From positions 1-64,000 of the forward strand of contig DASPNJ010000133.1 of the NCBI GenBank assembly GCA_035626595.1: a DNA stretch of 64,000 nucleotides, written 5' to 3'. The notes under the pieces are model-generated. The model had not been told where the DNA came from, searched no databases, and was given only the letters and a program-made list of their open reading frames with translations. The translations under genes were made by a program, and so were the position numbers. Positions 41,285-48,941 of this stretch are shown piece after piece; position 1 is the first letter of the stretch, and each line of letters starts with the position of its first letter. The DNA comes from JAQGMV01 sp035626595. GTDB taxonomy: Bacteria > Pseudomonadota > Gammaproteobacteria > Burkholderiales > SG8-41.

Positions 41285-42229
41285 ATGACGCTCACGGAGC
41301 TGCGCTACATCGTCGCGCTCGCGCGCGAGCGGCATTTCGGCCGCGCCGCCGAGAAGTGCTTCGTCAGCCAGCCGACGCTGTCGGTGGCGGTGAAAAAGCT
41401 CGAGGACGAGCTCGGCATCACGCTCTTCGAACGCGGCGGCGCCGAGGTGTCGATCACGCCGGTGGGCGCGCGCATCGTCGAGCAGGCGCAGCGCGTGCTC
41501 GAGGAGGCCGCGGCGATCAAGCAGCTCGCTACCGCAGGCAAGGACGAGCTCGCGGCGCCGCTGCGCTTCGGCGCGATCTACACGATCGGGCCCTATCTGA
41601 TGCCGCAGTTGATCCCGCTGCTCCGCAAGCGCGCACCGAAGATGCCGCTCTTCATCCAGGAGAACTACACGCACCGTCTCGCGGAGCTCCTGAAAAACGG
41701 CGAGCTCGATCTCGTCGCGCTGTCGCTGCCGTTCGAGGAATCGGGCATCGTCACGCAGCCGATCTACGACGAGCCGTTCCGCGTGCTCGTGCCGGTCACG
41801 CATCCGTGGGCGAAGAAGACGCGAATTCCGGCGACCGACCTCTGTCGCGAGAACCTGCTGCTGCTATCCAGCGGCAACTGTTTTCGCGAGCAGGTGCTTC
41901 AGACGTGTGCCGGCGTCGAACGCGCGACGAGCGACAGCATGACAGCGGCGCTGGAAGGAAGCTCTCTGGAAACCATACGTCACATGGTGGCATCGGGCGT
42001 CGGTATCACGGTCGTGCCGTCGGCGGCGGCGGAAGCGCGCACGGTGGAGAATCGACTGACGGCAGTGCGGCCGTTCGCGCCGCCGGTGCCGAGCCGCCGC
42101 GTCGCGCTCGCGTGGCGCCGCAGCTTTCCGCGGCCGAAAGCCGTCGAGGCGGTGCGACAGGCGATACTCGCGTGCAAGCTGCCGGGCGTCACGATGCTGC
42201 CCAATGCCGCTCCGACCGGACCGACATAA
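41285..42229 (+). CDS. oxyR: OxyR-like LysR-family transcriptional regulator
   Basis: This 314-aa LysR-family regulator has an N-terminal winged helix-turn-helix (MTLTELRYIVALARERHFGRAAEKCFVSQPTLS) and a C-terminal inducer domain. It carries Cys199 and Cys208 in SSGNCFREQVLQTC, at exactly the numbering and 9-residue spacing of the peroxide-sensing pair in Escherichia coli OxyR. It is therefore expected to form an intramolecular disulfide on oxidation and to activate antioxidant genes. ATG 41285 lies one base after the upstream Bug stop, implying cotranscription. No katG, ahpC or other peroxide gene is in the window, which is unusual for oxyR loci. Confidence 0.85.
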   Translation: MTLTELRYIVALARERHFGRAAEKCFVSQPTLSVAVKKLEDELGITLFERGGAEVSITPVGARIVEQAQRVLEEAAAIKQLATAGKDELAAPLRFGAIYTIGPYLMPQLIPLLRKRAPKMPLFIQENYTHRLAELLKNGELDLVALSLPFEESGIVTQPIYDEPFRVLVPVTHPWAKKTRIPATDLCRENLLLLSSGNCFREQVLQTCAGVERATSDSMTAALEGSSLETIRHMVASGVGITVVPSAAAEARTVENRLTAVRPFAPPVPSRRVALAWRRSFPRPKAVEAVRQAILACKLPGVTMLPNAAPTGPT

Positions 42230-42262
42230 GATAGCGCCACAACATCAACGAGGAGGATCGCC

Positions 42263-43246
42263 ATGAAGACCGTCGTTCAGATTGCCGCCGCGCTCGCCGT
42301 CGCCGTGTCCACGCCGGCGGCCGCGGCTTCCGCGAGCGCTTCATCCGGTTACCCGCAGCGCTCCGTGCGGCTCGTGGTGCCGTACCCGCCCGGAGGCACC
42401 GCCGATCTCATGGGGCGGATCATGGGACAGCGGCTGGGCGACGCGTGGCGCTCCAACGTCGTCATCGATAACCGCGGGGGCGCAGGCGGGAACATCGCGA
42501 CGGAGCTGGTGGCGCGCGCGGAGCCCGACGGGTACACGCTGCTCCTGTGCAACGCGCCGGTGCTCGCGATCAATCCGACGCTGTACCGCAAGGTTGCATT
42601 CGATCCGGTGAAGGATTTCGTGCCGGTTATCGGCATCGCGGACGTGCCGCTGTTTCTGCTCGTGCATCCGTCGGTTCCGGTGAAGACGTACGACGAGTTC
42701 CTGCCGTACGTGCGCAGCCGCAAAGGCAACATCAATTACGCTTCGGGCAGCGTCGGCAGCACGACCCATCTTTCGATGGAGCTTTTCAAGACGATGGCCA
42801 AGGTGCAACTGACGCACGTTCCGTACAAGGGCAGCGGCCCGGCCCTCGCCGCGATCTCCGCGGGCGAGGTGCCGATCATGTTCGAGCTCATGCCCTCCGC
42901 GATGCCGTTCGTGAAATCGGAGCGGCTGCGCGCGCTCGCAGTGACCAGCGCGAAGCGCTTCCCCTTGACCCCCAATCTGCCGACGGTGGCGGAGAAAGGT
43001 CTTCCCGGCTACGACGTCGCGTCGTGGTTCGGCCTGTGCGCGCCGAAGCAGACGCCCGCCGCGGTCGTGAAGAAGATATCGGACGACGGCACGGCGATCC
43101 TCAAGTCGAACGAGATGCGCGATCGCCTGGCCACGCTCGGCGCTCAGCCGATGGACATGCCGTCGGGCAAGTTCGAGGCTTACGTGAAGAGCGAGATCAG
43201 CAAGTGGAGCAAGGTCGTGCGCGACTCGGGCGCACGAGTCGACTAA
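42263..43246 (+). CDS. Bug-family (TctC-type) extracytoplasmic solute receptor
   Basis: This 327-aa receptor has an N-terminal signal peptide (IAAALAVAVSTPAAAASA) and the standard receptor body: SGYPQRSVRLVVPYPPGGTA, VVIDNRGGAGGNIATELVAR, PDGYTLLLCNAPVLAINP, INYASGSVGSTTHLSMELFK and VPYKGSGPALAAI. A strong GAGGAGG precedes the ATG by 7 bases. It follows the OxyR-like gene by 33 bp. The ligand is unknown, and there are no TctA/TctB partners nearby. Confidence 0.9.
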   Translation: MKTVVQIAAALAVAVSTPAAAASASASSGYPQRSVRLVVPYPPGGTADLMGRIMGQRLGDAWRSNVVIDNRGGAGGNIATELVARAEPDGYTLLLCNAPVLAINPTLYRKVAFDPVKDFVPVIGIADVPLFLLVHPSVPVKTYDEFLPYVRSRKGNINYASGSVGSTTHLSMELFKTMAKVQLTHVPYKGSGPALAAISAGEVPIMFELMPSAMPFVKSERLRALAVTSAKRFPLTPNLPTVAEKGLPGYDVASWFGLCAPKQTPAAVVKKISDDGTAILKSNEMRDRLATLGAQPMDMPSGKFEAYVKSEISKWSKVVRDSGARVD

Positions 43247-43250
43247 TCAG

Positions 43251-43356
43251 GAGGTGATGGGGCTAGCGCAAGAGGTGACGGGGCTACCGCAGGAGGTGAC
43301 GGGGCATTCGGTGTTCGTCACCTCTTCTTCGTCACCTCTTCTTCCATCACCTCTTC
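43251..43356. repeat. Inverted array of GAGGTGACG and CGTCACCTC units between convergent genes
   Basis: Three GAGGTGA(T/C)GGGGC units at 43251, 43272 and 43293 (21-bp period) are followed by CGTCACCTCTTC at 43316 and 43331 and CATCACCTCTTC at 43345. The two halves are complementary and can form one long stem with a small loop. It lies between convergent genes and could act as a bidirectional terminator. It is related to the array at 39392-39515. Confidence 0.75.
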
Positions 43357-43897
43357 AAACAATGCGGCCTTTACCGACTCGTGCGTGAGGTCGCCCCCCG
43401 TCGCTCAGCGCAATGACGACGACGATCTCGTCCGGCCGCGGCGCATCCGGCACGCACACCGTCACCGTATCGATCTGGTCGAAAGACCACACGTTATCCT
43501 TGTGACCCAGCGGGACGTCGATCGCCGCGCCCGCCGCGGCGACCTTGCTCGTGGACGGAATGATCGCCTCGCCGCCGCCGATCGCGGCGCGCATGGGCTT
43601 GCCCAGCTTCGGATGCAGGATCGCCGCCGCATGCTCGATCTCGCCGTTCACGCCGACGATCGCGGCCTTGCCGTACGCGACCGCCGCGCCCGGCAGGAGC
43701 TTCGCCATCTCCGGCGCGAGCCGCTCGCCGATCTCGGCGCCGAGATCGAACATCGGCGCGAGGTCCTCGACAAAGCCGCCGGCGCAAGGGTTTGCGATGA
43801 CCGCGATCCCGATTACGCGCGTCACGTCGCGCGCGGCGGCGCGGCCGCCGTCGGCCCGAACGCTTTCGCGCATGATGACGATTTTGCGGACGTCCAT
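43355..43897 (-). CDS. Amino acid synthesis (AA_synth, DUF1185) family protein
   Basis: This 180-aa protein has the typical AA_synth layout: VIGIAVIANPCAGGFVEDL, then AEIGERLAPEMAKLL, YGKAAIVGVNGEIEHAAAIL, MRAAIGGGEAIIPSTSKVAA and the closing WSFDQIDTVTV with D-P-x-D-E. There is no signal peptide. The family is named from early genetic association with amino acid biosynthesis; its biochemical role is not settled. In Burkholderiales it often sits near Bug receptors and amidohydrolases, as here. The length is normal. Confidence 0.85.
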   Translation of the reverse strand: MDVRKIVIMRESVRADGGRAAARDVTRVIGIAVIANPCAGGFVEDLAPMFDLGAEIGERLAPEMAKLLPGAAVAYGKAAIVGVNGEIEHAAAILHPKLGKPMRAAIGGGEAIIPSTSKVAAAGAAIDVPLGHKDNVWSFDQIDTVTVCVPDAPRPDEIVVVIALSDGGRPHARVGKGRIV

Positions 43898-43950
43898 GGA
43901 TCACGTAGTATCGGTCACATCCCCGCGGTTTTCCATTGGAGGTAAATACG

Positions 43951-44907
43951 ATGTCCACTCAGCGACGCAGTCTGTACGACCCGAATTCGCCGCCGCGCGG
44001 CCTCTACAAGCTCGGCTTGACCGAGAAGCGCTTCCCGCTCAAGACCCGGCACGAGGTGCCCGCGATCAGCGAGCTCTGGCGCAAGTCCAAGCAGATGGCG
44101 TGGGACCCCGTCACCGATATCCCGTACGCCAAGTTCGACCGCGCCAAGTACAGCCAGGAGCAGCTCGATGCCGCCCGCCTCGGCTGGAGCCGCCGCGCGT
44201 GGACCGAGTACACCGGCATCATCGAATCGCCGGCAATGCTGATTCGCATGTCGCTCGACGGTCAGGCGCCGATCGAGGCGAAGTTCGTGCTCGCGGCGAA
44301 AGTGATCGAGGAAGCGCGCCACTGCGAGGCGTCGTTCCTGCTGGCCGAAGCCATGGGCGGCTACGTGTCGGAGCCCCCGCCGCACGATGCGATCATCAAG
44401 ATGGTCGTCGCGGGATTCCGTGACCGGCTCGCGTTCAATCCCGAAGTCTCGACCGAAGCGGCGATGGCCGGCTGGCACATCATCTCGGAAGGCATCGCCG
44501 TGGATATTTTCGCCGCGCGCTACAAGGCCTGTACCGAGCCGGTCACGCGCGAAGTGCTCCGGCTCATCCTGCAGGACGAAGTGCGGCACGTCGCGGTGGG
44601 CTGGGAGCTTCTCGAGCACCGCATTCCGCAGATGAACAAGGACGAAGTCGCGGGCGTCGAAGCCGCCGTGCTCGACATCATCGAGAACGTGGAGATGAAG
44701 GGCTTCCACTCCATGTGCCTGCTGCCGGACGACCTCGAAAGCGATCTCAAGGAAGCCGAAGCGATCGCGGCATCCGCCGGGCTCGGATTCTGCTCGGCCG
44801 AGCAGGAGCACCAGGTATTCATTAAGAGCATCCAGGATCTGCGCAAACGCTTCGCGAAGCTCGGCATCACGGTGCCGCTGTACGCCGAAATAGAAGAAGC
44901 GGCATAA
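43951..44907 (+). CDS. Ferritin-like di-iron domain protein
   Basis: This 318-aa alpha-helical protein carries two di-iron carboxylate motifs. EEARHCEAS (about residue 125) and DEVRHVAVGWELLE (about residue 210) supply the ExxH pairs, and ISEGIAVDIF lies between them. This resembles ferritin-like, R2-type or AurF-like oxygenases rather than iron-storage ferritin. GGAGG eight bases before ATG 43951 decides the start. Oxygen-dependent oxidation of a small molecule is possible, but the substrate is unknown. The next gene, an amidohydrolase, follows on the same strand after an intergenic repeat. Confidence 0.75.
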   Translation: MSTQRRSLYDPNSPPRGLYKLGLTEKRFPLKTRHEVPAISELWRKSKQMAWDPVTDIPYAKFDRAKYSQEQLDAARLGWSRRAWTEYTGIIESPAMLIRMSLDGQAPIEAKFVLAAKVIEEARHCEASFLLAEAMGGYVSEPPPHDAIIKMVVAGFRDRLAFNPEVSTEAAMAGWHIISEGIAVDIFAARYKACTEPVTREVLRLILQDEVRHVAVGWELLEHRIPQMNKDEVAGVEAAVLDIIENVEMKGFHSMCLLPDDLESDLKEAEAIAASAGLGFCSAEQEHQVFIKSIQDLRKRFAKLGITVPLYAEIEEAA

Positions 44908-44912
44908 CACTC

Positions 44913-44978
44913 CGTCGTCCCGGCGTCGGCCGGGACCCAGAGCCGTTTACTGGATCCCGGCCTTCGCCGGGATGACGA
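44913..44978. repeat. GTCATTCCCGCG-type palindromic intergenic repeat, copy 1
   Basis: CGTCGTCCCGGCGTCGGCCGGGACCCAG (44913-44940) is followed by the inverted partner CTGGATCCCGGCCTTCGCCGGGATGACGA (44950-44978). Each half is a hairpin and the halves are inverted copies of one another. Related copies lie at 46417, 54472 and 59020. Confidence 0.75.
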
Positions 44979-45025
44979 CACCTCTTGCGGAGGGATGCGA
45001 GGCCGCCCTTCAACGGGATGACGGT

Positions 45026-46006
45026 ATGCCCATCGTCGATTTTCACGCGTACTTCCAGCCCAAGTCGTTTCTCGATCACCTGCGCAGGCGCCGCGATTAC
45101 CCGCGCATCGAGAAGACCGCCGAAGGCGAAGTGATCTGGTCGGGACCCGGCGCGGCGCGGCGGATCCGGCCCGACCAGACGAGCATCGAGCGCCGGGTCG
45201 AAATGCTCGGCGCCGCCGGCATCGATACGCAGATCCTGCGGCTGCAGAACGTGAGCGGCATCGATGCGTTCGAGCCGACCGAAGGGCTCGCGATCGCGCA
45301 GGCGGCGAACGACGAGCTCAGCGGAATCGCGCGGCGCTATCCCGGGCGCTTCATTCCGTACGCCGCGGTGCCGATGCGCGATGTGCCCGGCGCCGTCGCC
45401 GAGCTCGAGCGCGCGGTGACGAAGCTCGGCCATCGCGGCGTCGGCATTTCGGTCGGGGTCGACGGGAAATCGCTCGATCATCCGGACTTCGCGCCGATCT
45501 TCGAGGCCGCGGACCGTCTGCGCGTCCCGGTGCTGATCCTCCCGAATCACCCGTCGCTCATCGATTCGCGCATCGAGCCGTACCACTGGCTGACCGGCGC
45601 GTTCGGGTTTCAGGTCGATCTGTCGCTGGTCGCGCTGCGGCTCCTCTGCGGCGGGATGCTCGACCGGCACCAGACGCTCGACGTGATCCTCGCGAACCTC
45701 GGCGGCGTGTTTCCCTTCATCCTGGAGCGCCTCGACCAGTACTGGGAGCGCGTGCACGCGGGCGACAAGAAGCCGCTGCCGGTCACGCCAACCGAAGCCC
45801 TACGCAGGTTCTATCTCGAAACCGCCTCGGCGCATCCCGCCGCGATCCGCATGACTGCCGAGGTGATCGGCATCGACCGGCTGGTGTTCGGCAGCGACTA
45901 CCCGTCTTTCGATTTCAAGCGCGCCGTCGATATCGTGAGGAACTGCGGGCTCGCGCCCGATGAGATCGATCTCATCCTGAGCGGCAACGCGAAGAGACTC
46001 GTGTAA
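45026..46006 (+). CDS. Amidohydrolase-family (ACMSD-like) protein
   Basis: This 326-aa TIM-barrel amidohydrolase of the ACMSD-like group has N-terminal MPIVDFHAYFQPKSF, a central LILPNHPSL (metal His) and C-terminal VFGSDYPSFDF (catalytic Asp). The usual first-strand HxH metal motif is His-Ala-Tyr here, so one expected metal ligand is missing or replaced. Family members decarboxylate or hydrolyse small aromatic or carboxylic compounds. ATG 45026 starts just before the first strand; the ATG at 44972 would include repeat sequence. It is followed by a RidA gene, a common pairing in catabolic clusters. Confidence 0.82.
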   Translation: MPIVDFHAYFQPKSFLDHLRRRRDYPRIEKTAEGEVIWSGPGAARRIRPDQTSIERRVEMLGAAGIDTQILRLQNVSGIDAFEPTEGLAIAQAANDELSGIARRYPGRFIPYAAVPMRDVPGAVAELERAVTKLGHRGVGISVGVDGKSLDHPDFAPIFEAADRLRVPVLILPNHPSLIDSRIEPYHWLTGAFGFQVDLSLVALRLLCGGMLDRHQTLDVILANLGGVFPFILERLDQYWERVHAGDKKPLPVTPTEALRRFYLETASAHPAAIRMTAEVIGIDRLVFGSDYPSFDFKRAVDIVRNCGLAPDEIDLILSGNAKRLV

Positions 46007-46024
46007 ATCACTGAGGAGAACCCC

Positions 46025-46411
46025 ATGGCACATACACCCATCAATCCACCCGGCTCGCCGCCGCCGATGGCGCCGTACTCGCCCGCGGTCAAGGTCGGCA
46101 ATGTCGTGTACGTTTCGGGCGTGGTTCCGATGGACCAGGAAGGCAAGACCGCCAGCCCGGGCGACTGCGCCGCTCAGACGCGCCACGTCCTCGAGACGAT
46201 CAAGACGCTGGTCGAAGCCGCCGGTGGCACGATGGCCGACATCGCCTTCAACCACGTGTTCCTGAGCGATCTCAAGAACTATCAGGCGATGAACGGCGTA
46301 TACCGCGAATACTTTCCGAAGGATCCGCCGGCGCGCTATTGCATACGCGCGGACCTGGTGCGCCCCGACTTCCTGGTCGAGATCGCGTCGGTCGCACACC
46401 TGAAAGGCTGA
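46025..46411 (+). CDS. RidA/YjgF-family protein
   Basis: This 128-aa small cytoplasmic protein has family features: PMAPYSPAVKVGNVVYVSG near the N-terminus, the helix QTRHVLETIKTLVEAAGGTM, and PARYCIRADLVRPDFLVEI, which contains the conserved Arg that holds the substrate carboxylate in imine deaminases. Such trimeric proteins deaminate reactive enamines and imines or act in pyrimidine breakdown (RutC-like). AGGAG precedes the ATG. It follows the amidohydrolase by 18 bp and is probably cotranscribed with it. Confidence 0.88.
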   Translation: MAHTPINPPGSPPPMAPYSPAVKVGNVVYVSGVVPMDQEGKTASPGDCAAQTRHVLETIKTLVEAAGGTMADIAFNHVFLSDLKNYQAMNGVYREYFPKDPPARYCIRADLVRPDFLVEIASVAHLKG

Positions 46412-46416
46412 TACCT

Positions 46417-46478
46417 CGTCGTTACCGCGCAGGCGGGAACCCAGTACCGTTCTGGATCGCCGCCTTCGCGGGGATGAC
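46417..46478. repeat. GTCATTCCCGCG-type palindromic intergenic repeat, copy 2
   Basis: CGTCGTTACCGCGCAGGCGGGAACCCAG (46417-46444) and the inverse CTGGATCGCCGCCTTCGCGGGGATGAC (46452-46478) fill the space between the convergent ridA-like and Anbu genes. Confidence 0.75.
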
Positions 46479-46485
46479 CCTTTGG

Positions 46486-47235
46486 CTAGGGTTCTTCGTC
46501 GACCCAGGGTACGGGCGGCACCTCGGTAAAGGCGCGCTTCAATCCGGCCGACCAGATCGCGGTGAGCGCGGTGACGTACTTGTCGCCCGGCATGAACCGG
46601 CGCTTGAGCGTCACCTTGCAGGAATCGCGCTCGTACACGAGCAGATCGATCGGCAGCCCGACGGTCAGGTTCGAACGCATGGTCGAATCGAAGGACACCA
46701 TGAACGCCTTCGCCACTTCCCGGAGCGGCGTGTCGAACTTCACCACGCGGTCGATCACGGGCTTGCCGTATTTCGTCTCGCCGATCTGGAAATAATTGGT
46801 CTGCGGCGTCGCCTCGATGAAATTGCCTTCGGGATAGATTCGGAAAAGCCGCGGTGTCTTGTGGTCGATCTGGCCGCCGACGATGAAGCTGCAATCGATG
46901 TCCACGCCGGCCTCGCGCACGGTCTCGTGCCGGCTCGTCACCTCGCGCAGTGTCGAGCCGACGAGCTCGGCCACGTCGTACATCTGCGGCATGCGCAGGA
47001 TGCCGCCGGGCAGCGCCTCGCCGTCCTCGTTCTTCGAGCGCATCTTGAGCAGCGCGACGACGCTCTGGGTCGTCGAAAGATTGCCGGACGAGAGCAGCAC
47101 GATCACGCGGTCGCCGACGACCTCCCACACCATCATCTTGCCGTAGGTGGCGATGTTGTCCGGGCCCGCGCTCGTGCGCGAGTCGGACGCGAAGACGATG
47201 CCCTCCTCGACGAGGGCGGCGACGCAGTAAGTCAT
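46486..47235 (-). CDS. Anbu-type proteasome-related peptidase
   Basis: This 249-aa N-terminal-nucleophile hydrolase of the proteasome beta superfamily begins MTYCVAALVEEGIVFASDSR, where Thr2 becomes the N-terminal nucleophile after Met removal. The beta-subunit core continues through VVGDRVIVLLSSGNLSTTQ, CSFIVGGQID and TPLREVAKAFMVSFDSTMR. Length and motifs fit Anbu. Anbu is usually clustered with a transglutaminase-like protein, an alpha-E protein and an ATP-grasp protein; none is visible here. It is divergent from the glycosylase-like gene with only 55 bp between their starts. Confidence 0.88.
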   Translation of the reverse strand: MTYCVAALVEEGIVFASDSRTSAGPDNIATYGKMMVWEVVGDRVIVLLSSGNLSTTQSVVALLKMRSKNEDGEALPGGILRMPQMYDVAELVGSTLREVTSRHETVREAGVDIDCSFIVGGQIDHKTPRLFRIYPEGNFIEATPQTNYFQIGETKYGKPVIDRVVKFDTPLREVAKAFMVSFDSTMRSNLTVGLPIDLLVYERDSCKVTLKRRFMPGDKYVTALTAIWSAGLKRAFTEVPPVPWVDEEP

Positions 47236-47290
47236 GCCGGAATTCTACGTTTATCGCATCATTGCCCAGCCACTTTTTCGAGCAAGGCCT

Positions 47291-47917
47291 ATGCCTCCGA
47301 CACGCCGCAGGGGCGCAATCCACACCGAATTGCTCCGACATCAGGACCTGCTGTCGCGGTGCAGGCGCTGCCCGCGCATGCAGAGCACGCCGGTGATCGG
47401 CAATCCGGTCGTCTCGCGCGTGCTGCTCGTCGGTCAGGCGCCCGGGCCCAAGGAGCCCGCCATCGGAAAGCCTTTCGCGTGGACCGCAGGCCGGATGCTC
47501 TTCAAATGGTTCGCCGGCATCGGACTCGATGAAGAGGCGTTCCGCGGCCGCGTCTACATGGCCGCGGTGTGCCGCTGCTTTCCGGGGAAGACTCCGCGCG
47601 GCGGGGACCGCATCCCCGATCCGGACGAAGTGGCGAACTGCTCCGGCTGGCTCGACGCCGAGATCGCGCTGCTGCGCCCGGGGCTCGTGATCGCCGCGGG
47701 CAAGCTCGCGATTCAGCGCTTCATGCCATGTGACAAGCTCGACAGCGTCGTCGGCCGAGTGCATCGGATGAAATACCAGGGCGTCACGTTCGACCTCGTG
47801 CCGCTGCCGCATCCGTCCGGCGCATCGACATGGCAGCACGTGCAGCCGGGCAAGACGCTGCTGCCGCGCGCGCTCGCGCTGATCCACTCGCATCCGGCGT
47901 GGCAAGCGCTGCTATAG
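47291..47917 (+). CDS. Uracil-DNA glycosylase superfamily protein with likely Fe-S cluster
   Basis: This protein is about 208 aa. The DNA glycosylase core motif VLLVGQAPGPKEPAIGKPF is followed by TAGRMLF and, near the C-terminus, LVPLPHPSGAS (H-P-S loop). Cys residues in SRCRRCP, AAVCRCFPG and VANC resemble the [4Fe-4S] ligands of family 4/5 uracil-DNA glycosylases. It would remove uracil or another damaged base from DNA. ATG 47291 is preferred to ATG 47234, which overlaps the divergent Anbu start and adds unrelated sequence. AAGG lies just upstream. Confidence 0.82.
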   Translation: MPPTRRRGAIHTELLRHQDLLSRCRRCPRMQSTPVIGNPVVSRVLLVGQAPGPKEPAIGKPFAWTAGRMLFKWFAGIGLDEEAFRGRVYMAAVCRCFPGKTPRGGDRIPDPDEVANCSGWLDAEIALLRPGLVIAAGKLAIQRFMPCDKLDSVVGRVHRMKYQGVTFDLVPLPHPSGASTWQHVQPGKTLLPRALALIHSHPAWQALL

Positions 47918-47949
47918 TTCGCGTAAATCAATACACACGAGGAGGTTCC

Positions 47950-48924
47950 ATGACAGTCGATGTGATCCGGCGCGCGCTCGCCGCAACCGTTCTCGGTCTT
48001 TCGGCGCCAGCCGCGGTCGCTGCCGCCGCTGCGGATTATCCAAGCCGGCCGATACGCTATCTCGTCGCGTTCGCCCCCGGCGGCATCAACGACATCATGG
48101 CGCGCATCGTCGCGGAGAAGCTCACCGAGGCATGGGGTCAACCCGTGATCGTGGACAACCGTCCAGGGGCCGGCGGCAACCTCGCCGCGGGCATCCTCGC
48201 GCGCACGACGCCCGACGGTTACACATTCATGAACATCAGCACGGCGCACACGATCTCGCAGACGCTGTATACGAAGCTCGACTACAACCTGACGCGCGAC
48301 CTCACGCCGGTGACGGTGCTCGGCATCTCCCCGCTGATCATGGTGGTGAACGCCGGAATCCCGGCGAAGAACGTCGCCGAGTTCATCGCCGAGGCGAAAA
48401 AGCGCAAGCTCGCCTACGCTTCGGGCGGTGTCGGCGTGATCAGCCATCTCTCGATGGAAATGTTCAAGGTCGCGGCGAAGATCGACGCGACGCACGTGCC
48501 GTTCAAGGGCGTGGGGCCGGCGGTGCCGGCACTCCTGTCCGGCGAGGTGCACGTCATCATCAACGCGATCCCCGAGCTGCTGCCGCACACCAAAGGCGGG
48601 AAGCTCCGCGTGATCGGCTCCCTCACCGAAAAGCGGCATCCGTTCATCCCGGAGGTGCCGACGTTCATCGAGCAGGGCTACAAGGACTTCGTGATGGGCA
48701 ACTGGACCGGCATCGTCGCGCCGATCAAGACGCCGAAGCCGATCATCGACAAGCTCTCGAAGGAGATCACGCGCATCCTGCACGAGCCCGCCATGAGCAA
48801 GCGGCTGATCGAGATGGGCGTCGACCCGCTGGGCGGCTCGCCGGCGGAATTCGACAAGCGCATCCGCTCCGACATCGCGCGCTTCGGCAAGGCGGTGAAG
48901 GACTCCGGCGCGAAAGCGGACTAG
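47950..48924 (+). CDS. Bug-family (TctC-type) extracytoplasmic solute receptor
   Basis: This 324-aa receptor has a signal peptide (RRALAATVLGLSAPAAVAAA) and the core DYPSRPIRYLVAFAPGGIND, VIVDNRPGAGGNLAAGILAR, PDGYTFMNISTAHTISQ, LAYASGGVGVISHLSMEMFK and VPFKGVGPAVPALL. GAGGAGG precedes the ATG by 5 bases. It is a single-gene unit between the glycosylase-like gene and the convergent sugar dehydrogenase. The ligand is unknown. Confidence 0.9.
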   Translation: MTVDVIRRALAATVLGLSAPAAVAAAAADYPSRPIRYLVAFAPGGINDIMARIVAEKLTEAWGQPVIVDNRPGAGGNLAAGILARTTPDGYTFMNISTAHTISQTLYTKLDYNLTRDLTPVTVLGISPLIMVVNAGIPAKNVAEFIAEAKKRKLAYASGGVGVISHLSMEMFKVAAKIDATHVPFKGVGPAVPALLSGEVHVIINAIPELLPHTKGGKLRVIGSLTEKRHPFIPEVPTFIEQGYKDFVMGNWTGIVAPIKTPKPIIDKLSKEITRILHEPAMSKRLIEMGVDPLGGSPAEFDKRIRSDIARFGKAVKDSGAKAD

Positions 48925-48941
48925 GGCCGGCGCTCGCCTCG

